From Treponema vincentii F0403 (GTDB lineage Bacteria > Spirochaetota > Spirochaetia > Treponematales > Treponemataceae): a DNA stretch of 64,000 bases. The stretch covers positions 1,442,694 through 1,506,693 of the forward strand of contig NZ_KE332512.1 of NCBI RefSeq assembly GCF_000412995.1, read 5' to 3'. Positions 45,244-53,375 of the stretch are shown piece by piece. Under the pieces are notes generated by a model. It had not been told where the DNA came from, searched no databases, and worked only from the letters and a program-made list of their open reading frames with translations. Position 1 is the stretch's first letter; every line of letters begins with the position of its first letter. The position numbers were made by a program, and so were the translations under genes.

Positions 45244-46614
45244 ATGTCTTTGTACCTTATTAGTTTCATTAGCGTTCTCGCTTTTTTCATTCTATTGCTC
45301 GCTTTCTTACTGATACGTTCAATAATTTCACCGAAAAAGGCTGCTTCAATAGAAAAATATATCAATGCCGGCAAGTACGCAGCAGCAATTAAACGGGCAA
45401 AAGCCATTATAGCAAAAAACCCGCGTGATACAAAAGCCCATTATCTTCTTGGTAAGGCTTATTTGGCCGACGGCCGTGCGGAACTGGCATTGATGGAATT
45501 TAAATCAATCAGCAAGGCATCTTTTGAATCAAAAGCCCAAGAAAAAGAATTTCGAAATTTAACGGCGCAGCTGTATGAGCGCTTCCAACAACATACAGAA
45601 GCCCTCGCCGAATATGCATTACTGATAAAGCTGGATCCCCAAAATGCGGAATATCACTACGCAATCGGGCAGCTTTTTGAACAACTTAATAAAACCGAAC
45701 AAGCAATCTTTCATTATCGGCAGGCTATCACCCTTGATCCTAAACATGCTGCAGCCCACGCAGCGCTGGGACTGCTCTTATTCCGCAATAAAATGATGAG
45801 CGAGGCAAAACAGGAAATCAGTACGGCGCTTAGGCTTGAACCCGACAATACCACTGCGCTTTACTATCAAGGACGGCTTCTCCGCGAAACAAAGGAATAT
45901 GCCCAGGCCTTGGCTTCGTTCGAGAAAGCCGCCCGTAATGCGGATTTACGGCAAAAATGCTTTACAGAGCGGGGCTTGTGCTATCTTGATGCAAACAGCC
46001 TTGAAAAAGCAGCTTTTGAATTCGACCGTGCACTTAAACTCACAACGGTGAAAAATTCAAATCCCGATACACTCCGGCTCCGCTATGCGGCTGCTTCATG
46101 TTACGAAAAAATGAGAGACCTTGACCGCGCTATCGAGCAATGGGAAGCAATTCATGCCGTAGCATCGGGATATAAGGATGTTGCAGATAAACTGAACCAA
46201 TATCGCGATCTCCGTTCAAATGATTACATGAAGGAATATCTTACCGTCGGAGCGGAACCGTTTCTCAAACTCTGTAAAGCGATTACCGAACAAGCTTTTG
46301 CGCTTTCCGTTCAATCCCAAAAAGAGATTAAACAGGGATGCGCCATTATCGCGCTCGAAGATAATTCCGAAAAATGGATGAATGTGCGTAAGCAGCCTAA
46401 ACTCTTTATCTATTCGCGGGACAGCGACATCATCGGAGATTCTTTTTTACGCTCGCTGCATGAACAGATGAAAGCTCAAGGGTTGGTGCGCGTCGTTGTC
46501 ATTACTTCCAGCGGCTTTTCTCGGTCGGCATTAAGCTTTGCAGAAAACAGGCCGTTTGAATTGATCGATAAGGACAAATTGGAGTCAATGCTTAAAACAA
46601 TAAAAGGTATATAG
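45244..46614 (+). CDS. Membrane-anchored TPR protein with C-terminal Mrr/restriction-endonuclease-like domain
   Basis: About 456 residues from ATG 45244. A longer start at 45190 would run into the divergent gene. One membrane segment (SFISVLAFFILLLAFLLI) is followed by six or so TPR units (KAHYLLGKAYLADGRAELALMEF, AEYHYAIGQLFEQLNKTEQAIFHYRQAI and others). The last 120 residues end VVVITSSGFSRSALSFAENRPFELIDKDKLESML, the hallmark of the Mrr-like fold (TT-GF-A--FA---IELID---L), but I cannot confirm the full D-x-ExK active site. It may be a nuclease, or a binding domain that has lost catalysis. The metallophosphoesterase starts one base after its stop. Confidence 0.75.
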   Translation: MSLYLISFISVLAFFILLLAFLLIRSIISPKKAASIEKYINAGKYAAAIKRAKAIIAKNPRDTKAHYLLGKAYLADGRAELALMEFKSISKASFESKAQEKEFRNLTAQLYERFQQHTEALAEYALLIKLDPQNAEYHYAIGQLFEQLNKTEQAIFHYRQAITLDPKHAAAHAALGLLLFRNKMMSEAKQEISTALRLEPDNTTALYYQGRLLRETKEYAQALASFEKAARNADLRQKCFTERGLCYLDANSLEKAAFEFDRALKLTTVKNSNPDTLRLRYAAASCYEKMRDLDRAIEQWEAIHAVASGYKDVADKLNQYRDLRSNDYMKEYLTVGAEPFLKLCKAITEQAFALSVQSQKEIKQGCAIIALEDNSEKWMNVRKQPKLFIYSRDSDIIGDSFLRSLHEQMKAQGLVRVVVITSSGFSRSALSFAENRPFELIDKDKLESMLKTIKGI

Positions 46615-46615
46615 C

Positions 46616-47311
46616 ATGAAGATTCTTTGTGTTTCCGACCAAATCGATCCGCTTGTATACAGCATAAATATTAAAGAGCGGTATCAAGATGTCGATCTTG
46701 TGATTTCAGCCGGCGATTTACCGATGGAATACTTGGAGTTTATCGTTTCATCGCTGAATAAACCGCTCTTTTTTGTGTTCGGGAACCATAATCTTAACAC
46801 ATTACCGTATTATCATAAAAACCTTAGAACGGATGCCTCTTTTCAATCAATGGCCGAAGAGCGGTCTGAAGGATACGGCTCTACCTATCTCGGCTTTACC
46901 ACCCGCCGGGAAGGAGGGGTTCTGTTTGCAGGCGTTTCAGGATGTATCCGGTACAATAGCGATATAGGACAATATACCGAGCGGCAAATGAAGTGGCAAT
47001 TGCTTGCGCTTGTTCCGCGCCTTATTTACAACAAGCTTAGGTACGGTAGATATGTAGATATTTTTATTGCACACGCTGCGCCGTTCGGCATCCATGACCG
47101 ACCGGATCCGTGCCATACGGGATTTAAATGCTTTTTATGGTTCATAAAAAAATTTAAACCGCGCTACTTTCTACACGGTCATATTCATCTGTACGATCTG
47201 CAGGCTCCGCGGGTAACCGTCTATGAAAACACAACAGTCATTAATGTATTCAGCAACTACCTTTTAGAATTCGACCCTGCACAAATTGCGGAACAGCCTC
47301 ATGCACAGTGA
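46616..47311 (+). CDS. Metallophosphoesterase
   Basis: 231 residues with a calcineurin-like set of metal-binding motifs: SAGDLP (Asp34), GNHN (56-59), IAHAAPFG and LHGHIH. The usual N-terminal D-x-H is replaced by VSDQID, so one metal ligand may be supplied by another residue. It begins one base after the TPR-nuclease gene and is surely translated from the same message. The substrate is unknown. Candidates are cyclic nucleotides or phosphorylated proteins. Confidence 0.82.
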   Translation: MKILCVSDQIDPLVYSINIKERYQDVDLVISAGDLPMEYLEFIVSSLNKPLFFVFGNHNLNTLPYYHKNLRTDASFQSMAEERSEGYGSTYLGFTTRREGGVLFAGVSGCIRYNSDIGQYTERQMKWQLLALVPRLIYNKLRYGRYVDIFIAHAAPFGIHDRPDPCHTGFKCFLWFIKKFKPRYFLHGHIHLYDLQAPRVTVYENTTVINVFSNYLLEFDPAQIAEQPHAQ

Positions 47312-47400
47312 TTTAACAACTCTTATGTTTATAAGTAAAAAAATTGAAATAACCGAAAAAACCAATCTAATCCATATAACATCACACTAATAAGGAGATT

Positions 47401-48459
47401 ATGATGATAAATAATAAAACGGTGCTTGCCCGTAAGAAGCTTTTTAACGAAACAGGCGATATAGAAGTTCATTTGCGGAAAATGATAGGCGGTAATACCA
47501 CCAACCTCAACGACTTCAACAATATGAAGTATGCGTGGGCAAGCGAATGGTACCGGCAGGCGATGAATAACTTTTGGATACCGGAAGAAATCAATATGAA
47601 CACCGATGTGCAGGATTACCGCAAGCTGAGCCCGGCGGAAAAAACCGCTTATGATAAAATCCTGTCCTTCCTTATCTTTTTGGATAGTATTCAGACGGCA
47701 AACCTGCCGAACGTCGGGCAGTATATCACCGCAAACGAGGTGAATCTCTGTCTTACCATTCAGGCGTTTCAGGAAGCGGTGCATTCGCAAAGCTACAGCT
47801 ATATGCTCGACACCATCTGCTCCCCCGACGAGCGGACTGCGATCCTTTATCAATGGAAGGATGATGAACATTTGTTAAAACGGAACAAGTTTATCGGCGA
47901 CTTATACAATGAATTTCAGGATGATAAAAGCGCTCTGGCTCTTTTGAAGGTTGCCGTTGCCAACTATATTTTGGAAGGTGTGTATTTTTATTCCGGTTTT
48001 ATGTTTTTTTATAACCTCGGCCGAAACAACAAGATGCCCGGATCCGTGCAGGAAATCCGCTACATCAACCGTGACGAAAATACGCACCTGTGGCTGTTCC
48101 GCTCGATTATCCATGAGCTGCAAAAGGAAGAACCGCAGCTGTTTACACCGGAAAACAATGAACTGTTCCGCAGTATGATCCGCGAAGGCTGCGAGCAGGA
48201 AATTGCGTGGGGACATTACGTGATCGGGGACGACATTCCCGGACTGACCCGCGGCATGGTTACCGACTACATTCAGTACCTCGGCAACCTTCGCTGCGAA
48301 AACCTCGGATTTGAACCCTTGTATGAAGGGCACCGCGAAGAGCCCGCCTCGATGAGCTGGGTAAGCCAATACAGCAACGCAAACCTGATTAAAACGGACT
48401 TTTTTGAAGCAAAATCCACCGCCTACGCAAAATCTTCCGCGTTAAAGGATGATCTATAG
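47401..48459 (+). CDS. nrdB: Ribonucleotide reductase beta subunit (class Ia-like)
   Basis: 352 residues. It forms the small subunit that generates the tyrosyl radical for reduction of ribonucleoside diphosphates. Metal ligands are recognisable: Asp95 in LDSIQ, Glu125 and His128 in QEAVHSQSY, and later EGVYFYSGF and RDENTHL. Tyr132 sits exactly where the radical tyrosine lies relative to Glu125 and His128, so this is not the Phe-substituted class Ic form. AAGGAG is nearer the ideal distance from the second ATG (47404). The alpha subunit gene is not in this window. The 127 bases downstream show no feature. Confidence 0.93.
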   Translation: MMINNKTVLARKKLFNETGDIEVHLRKMIGGNTTNLNDFNNMKYAWASEWYRQAMNNFWIPEEINMNTDVQDYRKLSPAEKTAYDKILSFLIFLDSIQTANLPNVGQYITANEVNLCLTIQAFQEAVHSQSYSYMLDTICSPDERTAILYQWKDDEHLLKRNKFIGDLYNEFQDDKSALALLKVAVANYILEGVYFYSGFMFFYNLGRNNKMPGSVQEIRYINRDENTHLWLFRSIIHELQKEEPQLFTPENNELFRSMIREGCEQEIAWGHYVIGDDIPGLTRGMVTDYIQYLGNLRCENLGFEPLYEGHREEPASMSWVSQYSNANLIKTDFFEAKSTAYAKSSALKDDL

Positions 48460-48586
48460 GGATATCACCAATTTTCGATGAACAGACAAGGGCGATTAAA
48501 GAGTGGAAAGCAGAACCACTGTAATATAAAGTAAATCTCGCACCAATCCGCCTATGAATCATGCTTTTGGGACAGCCCCGGCAAGG

Positions 48587-50050
48587 CTAAAACTTACCGC
48601 CGCCGAGTTTAAAGCTCAGGTTATAGCCGATGGAACCTTTGGTATGCGCCGAAGGGCTTAGCGGATACGTGAATATCGGGCCTGTACTCATCTGCACAAA
48701 CTTAAATATCTTCCAGTTGAGGCTCAACGTGGTCATACCTTCAAGTTCGCTGATTGCAAATTGCTGGAATAAATTTGCCGTCAAATCTTCCGTACCGATT
48801 TTATTTTGAGCAACGGTAAAAGCGATGTAGTGTTGCCCTCGGTTTCCCATTGCGGTAATATCTCTGTATTGTTGGCGTAAAGAATCGGTAAAATTTTGCT
48901 TTTTCAGTGCGGCAGCAGCATTGTCCGTAATGCGGTCGGCGGCTTTCGTGTTCTTATAGCCGAAACCGTTATAGTAATATTGGAGTGCAATGGTTGTGTG
49001 CGACTTTTCGTTTGAATAGGAGCCGCCGAGCGTCGCTTGGAAGAAGGGCTTATTCTTTACCGTATAGGACGTCAGTGCCGCATCATCCTTATAATACGTA
49101 TAATCGCTGCCCCATGCAAACACCCCTTCGGCAAAGACGGCGACTTTACCTGCAATACTACCGGAAAGTGTGGAGATAAGCCGCGGCGCTTTTTCGTAAC
49201 GGTACCAGCCGCCGATTCCCCACTCCCAGTCGCCGAATACAAACTCCGCCTTTGCAGCTCCCGCCGTATACTGCGGTTTAAAGGTTGTTGTGTCGGGCAG
49301 CAGGTACAGCCAAATATTGTACTGCGTATTGGGAATAACGATATGCGTCCGCAGCGATACCGGCCCTTCGCGATCTTCGGTCGGTTTTTCGGGATCTATC
49401 CGCGAAATATTGATAACATCCGCCGGACTGTAAAAATAGCCGGTACCCCATTTAACCGTATGTTTCCCGAAACGAAAAAAAGCAATATCCTTCGTCGAAA
49501 AATCGGTATACATCTCCCAAATTTTGAAGTTCGGTGAACCGTTTACGCTTACAGGGATATCCGCACCGTTTGGAGGAAGAAGCGATTTAGGTACGGTGAG
49601 TGCTCCGTTCAAGCTCTTTTCAAATGGAAACTCGAACAAAAACTTTCCGTACAGCTTTAAATCCTGCACCGGACGTGCGTCAAAAAAGAGATTTGCCCCG
49701 ATTGTCGGCTGCAGCTGCGCAACGGCAGGATTTAAAAATGCCTCTTTTGGATTGCTTTTCTTTGTGTACGGATCCGTCCACACATATTTAAGCCCCAGTT
49801 CGGCATTTAACGAACCGCCGATACGCAATTTGTTGCTTTCAAGTGATAATGATGCAGTATTAAGATCTCCCGTTAAAGAAATGCCCTTTTTTTGAGATTC
49901 GGCATTTGCCTGCTCCGGCGTTACAAGCATTTCGGTATCGCTGTCGCTGCCGAAAAGTTCATCTTCAAGGCTGCTGCTTTCAGCCGCTTCCTGCGCAAAT
50001 CCGGCGCTCAACAGTAGTACCATAAAAACTAATGCACTTATTTTTTTCAT
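48587..50050 (-). CDS. Candidate outer-membrane beta-barrel protein
   Basis: 487 residues with a cleavable signal peptide (MKKISALVFMVLLLSAGFAQ), an acidic linker and then many alternating amphipathic strands rich in aromatic residues (KLYGKFLFEFPFEK, FFRFGKHTVKWGTGYFYS, WEWGIGGWYRYEK, TTIALQYYYNGFGYK). It ends in phenylalanine (KLGGGKF), as is usual for barrels assembled by the BAM complex. A porin-like or transport role is likely, but the substrate is unknown. The 5' side abuts a 147-base palindromic element (50064-50210). Confidence 0.75.
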   Translation of the reverse strand: MKKISALVFMVLLLSAGFAQEAAESSSLEDELFGSDSDTEMLVTPEQANAESQKKGISLTGDLNTASLSLESNKLRIGGSLNAELGLKYVWTDPYTKKSNPKEAFLNPAVAQLQPTIGANLFFDARPVQDLKLYGKFLFEFPFEKSLNGALTVPKSLLPPNGADIPVSVNGSPNFKIWEMYTDFSTKDIAFFRFGKHTVKWGTGYFYSPADVINISRIDPEKPTEDREGPVSLRTHIVIPNTQYNIWLYLLPDTTTFKPQYTAGAAKAEFVFGDWEWGIGGWYRYEKAPRLISTLSGSIAGKVAVFAEGVFAWGSDYTYYKDDAALTSYTVKNKPFFQATLGGSYSNEKSHTTIALQYYYNGFGYKNTKAADRITDNAAAALKKQNFTDSLRQQYRDITAMGNRGQHYIAFTVAQNKIGTEDLTANLFQQFAISELEGMTTLSLNWKIFKFVQMSTGPIFTYPLSPSAHTKGSIGYNLSFKLGGGKF

Positions 50051-50063
50051 ATATACCTCTCAT

Positions 50064-50241
50064 GGGGTTAAACGCATCAGGCGATTTCTTTAGCAGCCCC
50101 GCAGAAAAATTGAGTCTGCTCGACCAGAGTTGAACCACTTTGCGGTTCAAATGGTCTCGCAGTCTCAATTTTTCTGCGATTTTTATCTACTCTGCCTGAT
50201 GCGTTTGCCCTTCTTTGAATAAACTGTGCGAAATTTTATTC
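50064..50241. repeat. Large palindromic element, copy A
   Basis: The ends GGGGTTAAACGCATCAGGC and GCCTGATGCGTTTGCCC are complementary, and inner arms CGCAGAAAAATTGAG / CTCAATTTTTCTGCG and TTGAACC / GGTTCAA complete a palindrome of about 147 bases. An attached segment TGTGCGAAATTTTATTC (50225 on) is shared with copy B, which lies in the opposite orientation at 52722-52896. It encodes nothing. A further hairpin (GGTAACC/GGTTACC, 50263-50296) may end transcription of the flavin reductase gene. Confidence 0.75.
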
Positions 50242-50317
50242 AAAATTTCGCACAAAAGGGAAGGTAACCTCTTAACAAACGTCTGAGACGGTTACCTTAT
50301 TATTGTATATCAGTGTT

Positions 50318-50857
50318 CTATTTGCTGCGAAGGTAGGCGTCGCGGATTTCGCAGAAATAGACGTAGTGAAAATCTTTTTTGGGGTAGCAGTCGATGATAA
50401 CCTGCGGATCTAAAAACAAATCCATATCGAATTGGCTCCGGTAGAGCTTCCGGCACGATACGGTGAGCACGGCTTCTTCAAATCCGATAACGGTATTGTC
50501 ATGGTAGACCGGCGTAATCCCTGCACGGGTGGCTTTATCCTCATCCCTACCCGACACGGTACCGCAAATTTTGAGAGCTTCGCGCATTTTTTCATCGGCA
50601 GTATCCAAGAAAGACACGCTCAAATAGTCTTCTTCTTCGGCAAATAGGGCGGTATGCCGCTGCGGTCTGATAAATAACGCCGCCATCGGCCGGTTCCATA
50701 AATGTCCCATCAGCGCCCACGATGCAGTCATCGTATTCCACTCGCCGCGTTCCGTTCCGTGTCCGGCGCTTACCAGCACGCCGTGTTCCGCCAATGCGGA
50801 AAAAGGTTTTATCACCTTGTCTACTAATTCCGGTGTTACTTGCAAAGATTCAAACAT
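50318..50857 (-). CDS. Flavin reductase family protein
   Basis: About 179 residues from the ATG of MFESLQVTPELVDK, chosen because GGGAGG lies just upstream. A longer frame to 50953 exists but has no such site. The sequence VLVSAGHGTERGEWNTMTASWALMGHLWNRPMAALFIRPQRHT is typical of the FMN-binding split-barrel family of flavin reductase-like proteins, which reduce or bind FMN. No partner oxygenase is nearby, so the cellular role is unknown. It is divergent from the C69 dipeptidase gene. Confidence 0.83.
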   Translation of the reverse strand: MFESLQVTPELVDKVIKPFSALAEHGVLVSAGHGTERGEWNTMTASWALMGHLWNRPMAALFIRPQRHTALFAEEEDYLSVSFLDTADEKMREALKICGTVSGRDEDKATRAGITPVYHDNTVIGFEEAVLTVSCRKLYRSQFDMDLFLDPQVIIDCYPKKDFHYVYFCEIRDAYLRSK

Positions 50858-50932
50858 ACATTCCTCCCATTGACGGCCTATTATATCAAATCTCTCTAAA
50901 AAAAACAAAGACTCGTACGGCTGTAGTTTCTT

Positions 50933-50961
50933 TTGACAGGTGTCAAATCGCATGATATAAT
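50933..50961 (+). promoter_or_regulatory. Consensus promoter with palindrome over the -35 box
   Basis: TTGACA (50933-50938), exactly 17 bases, and TATAAT (50956-50961) give a perfect sigma-70 promoter for the C69 dipeptidase gene. TTTGACA-GG-TGTCAAA, a 7-2-7 palindrome at about 50932-50947, overlaps the -35 box and could bind a dimeric regulator. The leader of about 80 bases contains two hairpins (TTGCC/GGCAA near 50979 and ATCCGG/CCGGAT at 51004-51024), the second followed by a T-rich stretch just before the ribosome binding site. Confidence 0.75.
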
Positions 50962-51047
50962 CCTTTTCATATTTATTGCCTCTTTTAAGGCAAGTGTGAT
51001 TTTATCCGGTAGTGTTTGCCGGATTATTTTTTACAGGGAGTACATTT

Positions 51048-52526
51048 ATGAAAAAAATGTGTCTGTTTTTATTGGTTGCCGCAGCCGGAGTATGGGCAGG
51101 AATGTCTAATGCCTTCGGCTGTACGGGATTTGTTGCAGGAAAGGATGCAACAGCTGACGGCTTTCGTATCATTGCACGAACGGAAGATTTAAGCGGCGCC
51201 CATAACAAAACCTTTAAGGTATATCCGCATCAAAAAAACAGAAAGCCGGTACAGTTTACCGACTCAATCGGCTTTAAAATCGAATTACCGAAAGAAAGCT
51301 ATCGGTATACGGCAATTTGCGATGCCGAACAATCGGAAGGTATTTACGACGAAGTCGGTTTTAACGAGCATGGCGTCGCAATGAGTGCGACCGTGTCGGC
51401 ATCTCCGGGAAAAGCCGCGGAAGAAGCCGATCCGCTTGTTGAAAACGGACTTTCGGAAGCGTCCATGACAACGGTTGTGCTTCCGTATATCACCACTGCA
51501 CGGGAAGGCGTTCAACGTATTGCGGACATCGTAGATAAATACGGCTCTGCGGAAGGAAATGTTATTTTTATCGCAGACGATAAAGAAAGCTGGTACATGG
51601 AAATTTATTCCGGTCATCAGTATGCGGCGGTAAAAGTACCCGATGATATGTATGCGGTAGTGCCCAATCACTTTTTGCTCGGATATGTTGATACGGCAAG
51701 CAAAGATGTTATCGCCTCAAAGGACTTAATCAATTTAGCTAAAGCAAAAGGCTTTTACAAAGAAGTTGACGGCAAATTCCATGCGGCACTGACTTATGGA
51801 GAAGAAATGACCGACTACGACCGTGTACGGCTTTGGGGAGGTCAAAACAAACTGTCGCCGTCCGCTAAGGTCGCTTACGACACCGAATTATTCTCTCTGT
51901 GGAGAAAGGCCGATAAGAAGATTACGCTCGAAGATGTCATGGAACTGCAGCGCTACCGCTATGAAGATACCGATAAAAATGCAAACTTACCGGAAAATGC
52001 AGGAGTTCGTGCAATCGGTACACCGACTTCTATGGAGTGCCATATTATTCAAATGAAAGATACCTTGCCTAAATCAATCGGCGGGGTGATGTGGATGGCG
52101 ATGGCAAATGCAGAACATTCGGTGTATCTGCCTTTCTATGGCAACATTACGGACACCTACTCTGCGTATAAAGTAAACAATGAAATGTATACCCCCGATT
52201 CGTTTTACTGGCTGATGCGGACTATCAATGTCTTTTCGGCTTTAAACAGGGATATGTACGGAAAAAATGTCCGCAGCTATTGGAAAGCGTATGAGCAAAA
52301 GCTGATTAAAGAGCAGAAAGACAAAGATGCTGAAATCGCACGGCTCTATAATCAAAAAGGTGAATCCGCTGCGGCAAAATATGCAACCAAATTAGGAACT
52401 GACCAAGCAGCCGATGTGTTTGCAAAAGCACAGAAAATATATACGGAGCTGGTCGGTTTTGCGGCACAGAACGAAGGTAGAACTCCTAAAAAAGCTTTTG
52501 AACCGTCTGTAGCAAAAGAAAAATAA
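51048..52526 (+). CDS. C69 family dipeptidase
   Basis: About 492 residues from ATG 51048, preceded by CAGGGAG. A signal peptide (MKKMCLFLLVAAAGVWAGMSNAFG) leads directly to the catalytic Cys25 in FGCTGFVAGKDATADG, the N-terminal nucleophile of the PepD/C69 family. Further landmarks are IARTEDLSGAHNK, EVGFNEHGVAMSAT, SAEGNVIFIADDKESWYMEIYSG and VPNHFLLG. The enzyme would cleave dipeptides outside the cytoplasm, fitting peptide feeding by treponemes. It is monocistronic and has a strong promoter of its own. Confidence 0.88.
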   Translation: MKKMCLFLLVAAAGVWAGMSNAFGCTGFVAGKDATADGFRIIARTEDLSGAHNKTFKVYPHQKNRKPVQFTDSIGFKIELPKESYRYTAICDAEQSEGIYDEVGFNEHGVAMSATVSASPGKAAEEADPLVENGLSEASMTTVVLPYITTAREGVQRIADIVDKYGSAEGNVIFIADDKESWYMEIYSGHQYAAVKVPDDMYAVVPNHFLLGYVDTASKDVIASKDLINLAKAKGFYKEVDGKFHAALTYGEEMTDYDRVRLWGGQNKLSPSAKVAYDTELFSLWRKADKKITLEDVMELQRYRYEDTDKNANLPENAGVRAIGTPTSMECHIIQMKDTLPKSIGGVMWMAMANAEHSVYLPFYGNITDTYSAYKVNNEMYTPDSFYWLMRTINVFSALNRDMYGKNVRSYWKAYEQKLIKEQKDKDAEIARLYNQKGESAAAKYATKLGTDQAADVFAKAQKIYTELVGFAAQNEGRTPKKAFEPSVAKEK

Positions 52527-52721
52527 AAGTGTATTTTAAGCGACTTAAATATCGCCGCTTAAAAACACACCGAGTTTGCCGTCCGGTAAACATCGCTTAT
52601 TGACGTGTGCGCTTTTCGCGCACTAATGCAACAGTTTCCAAAGTGCATACTTTGTTCAACTGTTGCATTTTAAGGAAATCAACACCCCCGACGCAAGCGT
52701 CGGGGTATTAAAACCTCCGCA
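52527..52721. repeat. Hairpin-module array, copy 1
   Basis: After the dipeptidase gene come: a stem TTTTAAGCG/CGCTTAAAA (about 52532-52566), CGAGTTTGCC....GGTAAACATCGCTTA (52571-52598), ATTGACGTGTGCGC-TTTT-CGCGCAC (52599-52623) and a long stem AATGCAACAG...CTGTTGCATT with AAAG..CTTTG near its loop (52625-52670). TAAGGAA follows, then a perfect CCCCGACG/CGTCGGGG hairpin (about 52686-52705). The middle part matches copies at 53139-53243 and 57066-57165. The terminal GC-rich hairpin lacks a T run. Confidence 0.65.
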
Positions 52722-52896
52722 CGAATAAAATTTCGCACATTTTTCCAGCAAGGGGTAAATGCATCAGGCAAAGTAGATATAAATCGCGGAAAAATTGAGA
52801 CTGTGAGACCATTTGAACCGCGAAGAGGTTCAACTCTGGTCGAATAGTTTCAATTTTTCCGCGGGGATATAAAAAAATCAGACTGATGCGTTTACC
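52722..52896. repeat. Large palindromic element, copy B (inverted relative to A)
   Basis: GAATAAAATTTCGCACA at the left, then GGGGTAAATGCATCAGGC (52752 on), arms CGCGGAAAAATTGAG and TTTCAATTTTTCCGCG, a TTGAACC/GGTTCAA centre and the right end CTGATGCGTTTACC (52883-52896). The order is the reverse of copy A. The acetyltransferase fragment begins immediately after the right end. Confidence 0.75.
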
Positions 52897-53120
52897 ATGG
52901 TGCCATATTGGCAGGAAATGACGGAAGACGCGGATATATATACCATACAGCCGTCCATCCGGAATATCGGAGACAACACATAGGTTCTCAACTGATTACA
53001 ACGGCGATGAATGCCCTAAAACGGCTTGGAATACACAAAGTTGCATTGGTGGTATTTGCTAAAAATAAAAGCGGTAATAACTTTTGGGAAAACGAAGGTA
53101 TAACTTCGGCAACCAAATAA
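52897..53120 (+). pseudogene. GNAT acetyltransferase, 5'-truncated at a repeat
   Basis: About 74 residues beginning GAILAGNDGRRGYIYHTAVHPEYRRQHIGSQLI. This is the C-terminal half of a GNAT domain with the acetyl-CoA-binding RRQHIGSQL loop, ending normally at FWENEGITSATK. The N-terminal half is absent, and homology starts right at the end of palindromic element B. No ribosome binding site precedes the fragment. It is probably a remnant cut by the repeat's insertion or by recombination. Confidence 0.8.
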
Positions 53121-53138
53121 GGCTGCCTCGTTAACCGA

Positions 53139-53243
53139 TGAGTTTGCCACAAGGCAAACTCACTTATTGACGTGTGCGCTACCGCGCACGAATTGAACAA
53201 CTTCCAAAGTTGATACTTTGTTCAGTTGTTCAATTTTAAGGAA
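53139..53243. repeat. Hairpin-module array, copy 2
   Basis: AGTTTGCC-ACAA-GGCAAACT, then ACTTATTGACGTGTGCGC-TACC-GCGCAC, then a long stem AATTGAACAAC...GTTGTTCAATT with AAAG..CTTTG near its loop, then TTAAGGAA. Linkers and loop-proximal bases equal those of copy 1, while the stem bases differ on both sides so that pairing is kept. About 130 bases of featureless sequence follow before the repeat lipoprotein gene. Confidence 0.65.
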
Positions 53244-53375
53244 GGTTTTTCCGCTAGAGACGATTTAGTTTATCGCAATAAAGCGCTTACGGAAATGAAA
53301 AGAATAGACACCTAGGACAGCTTTTAATTTAATACAGAATATTTTACAGAACTTCAGTATTTAAAGGAGGATTTT

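Noticed and set aside
52686-52705. CCCCGACG/CGTCGGGG hairpin as a terminator of the dipeptidase gene
   Set aside because: The stem is strong, but only scattered T follow it, and it lies about 160 bases past the stop inside a repeat array. I list it as part of the array.
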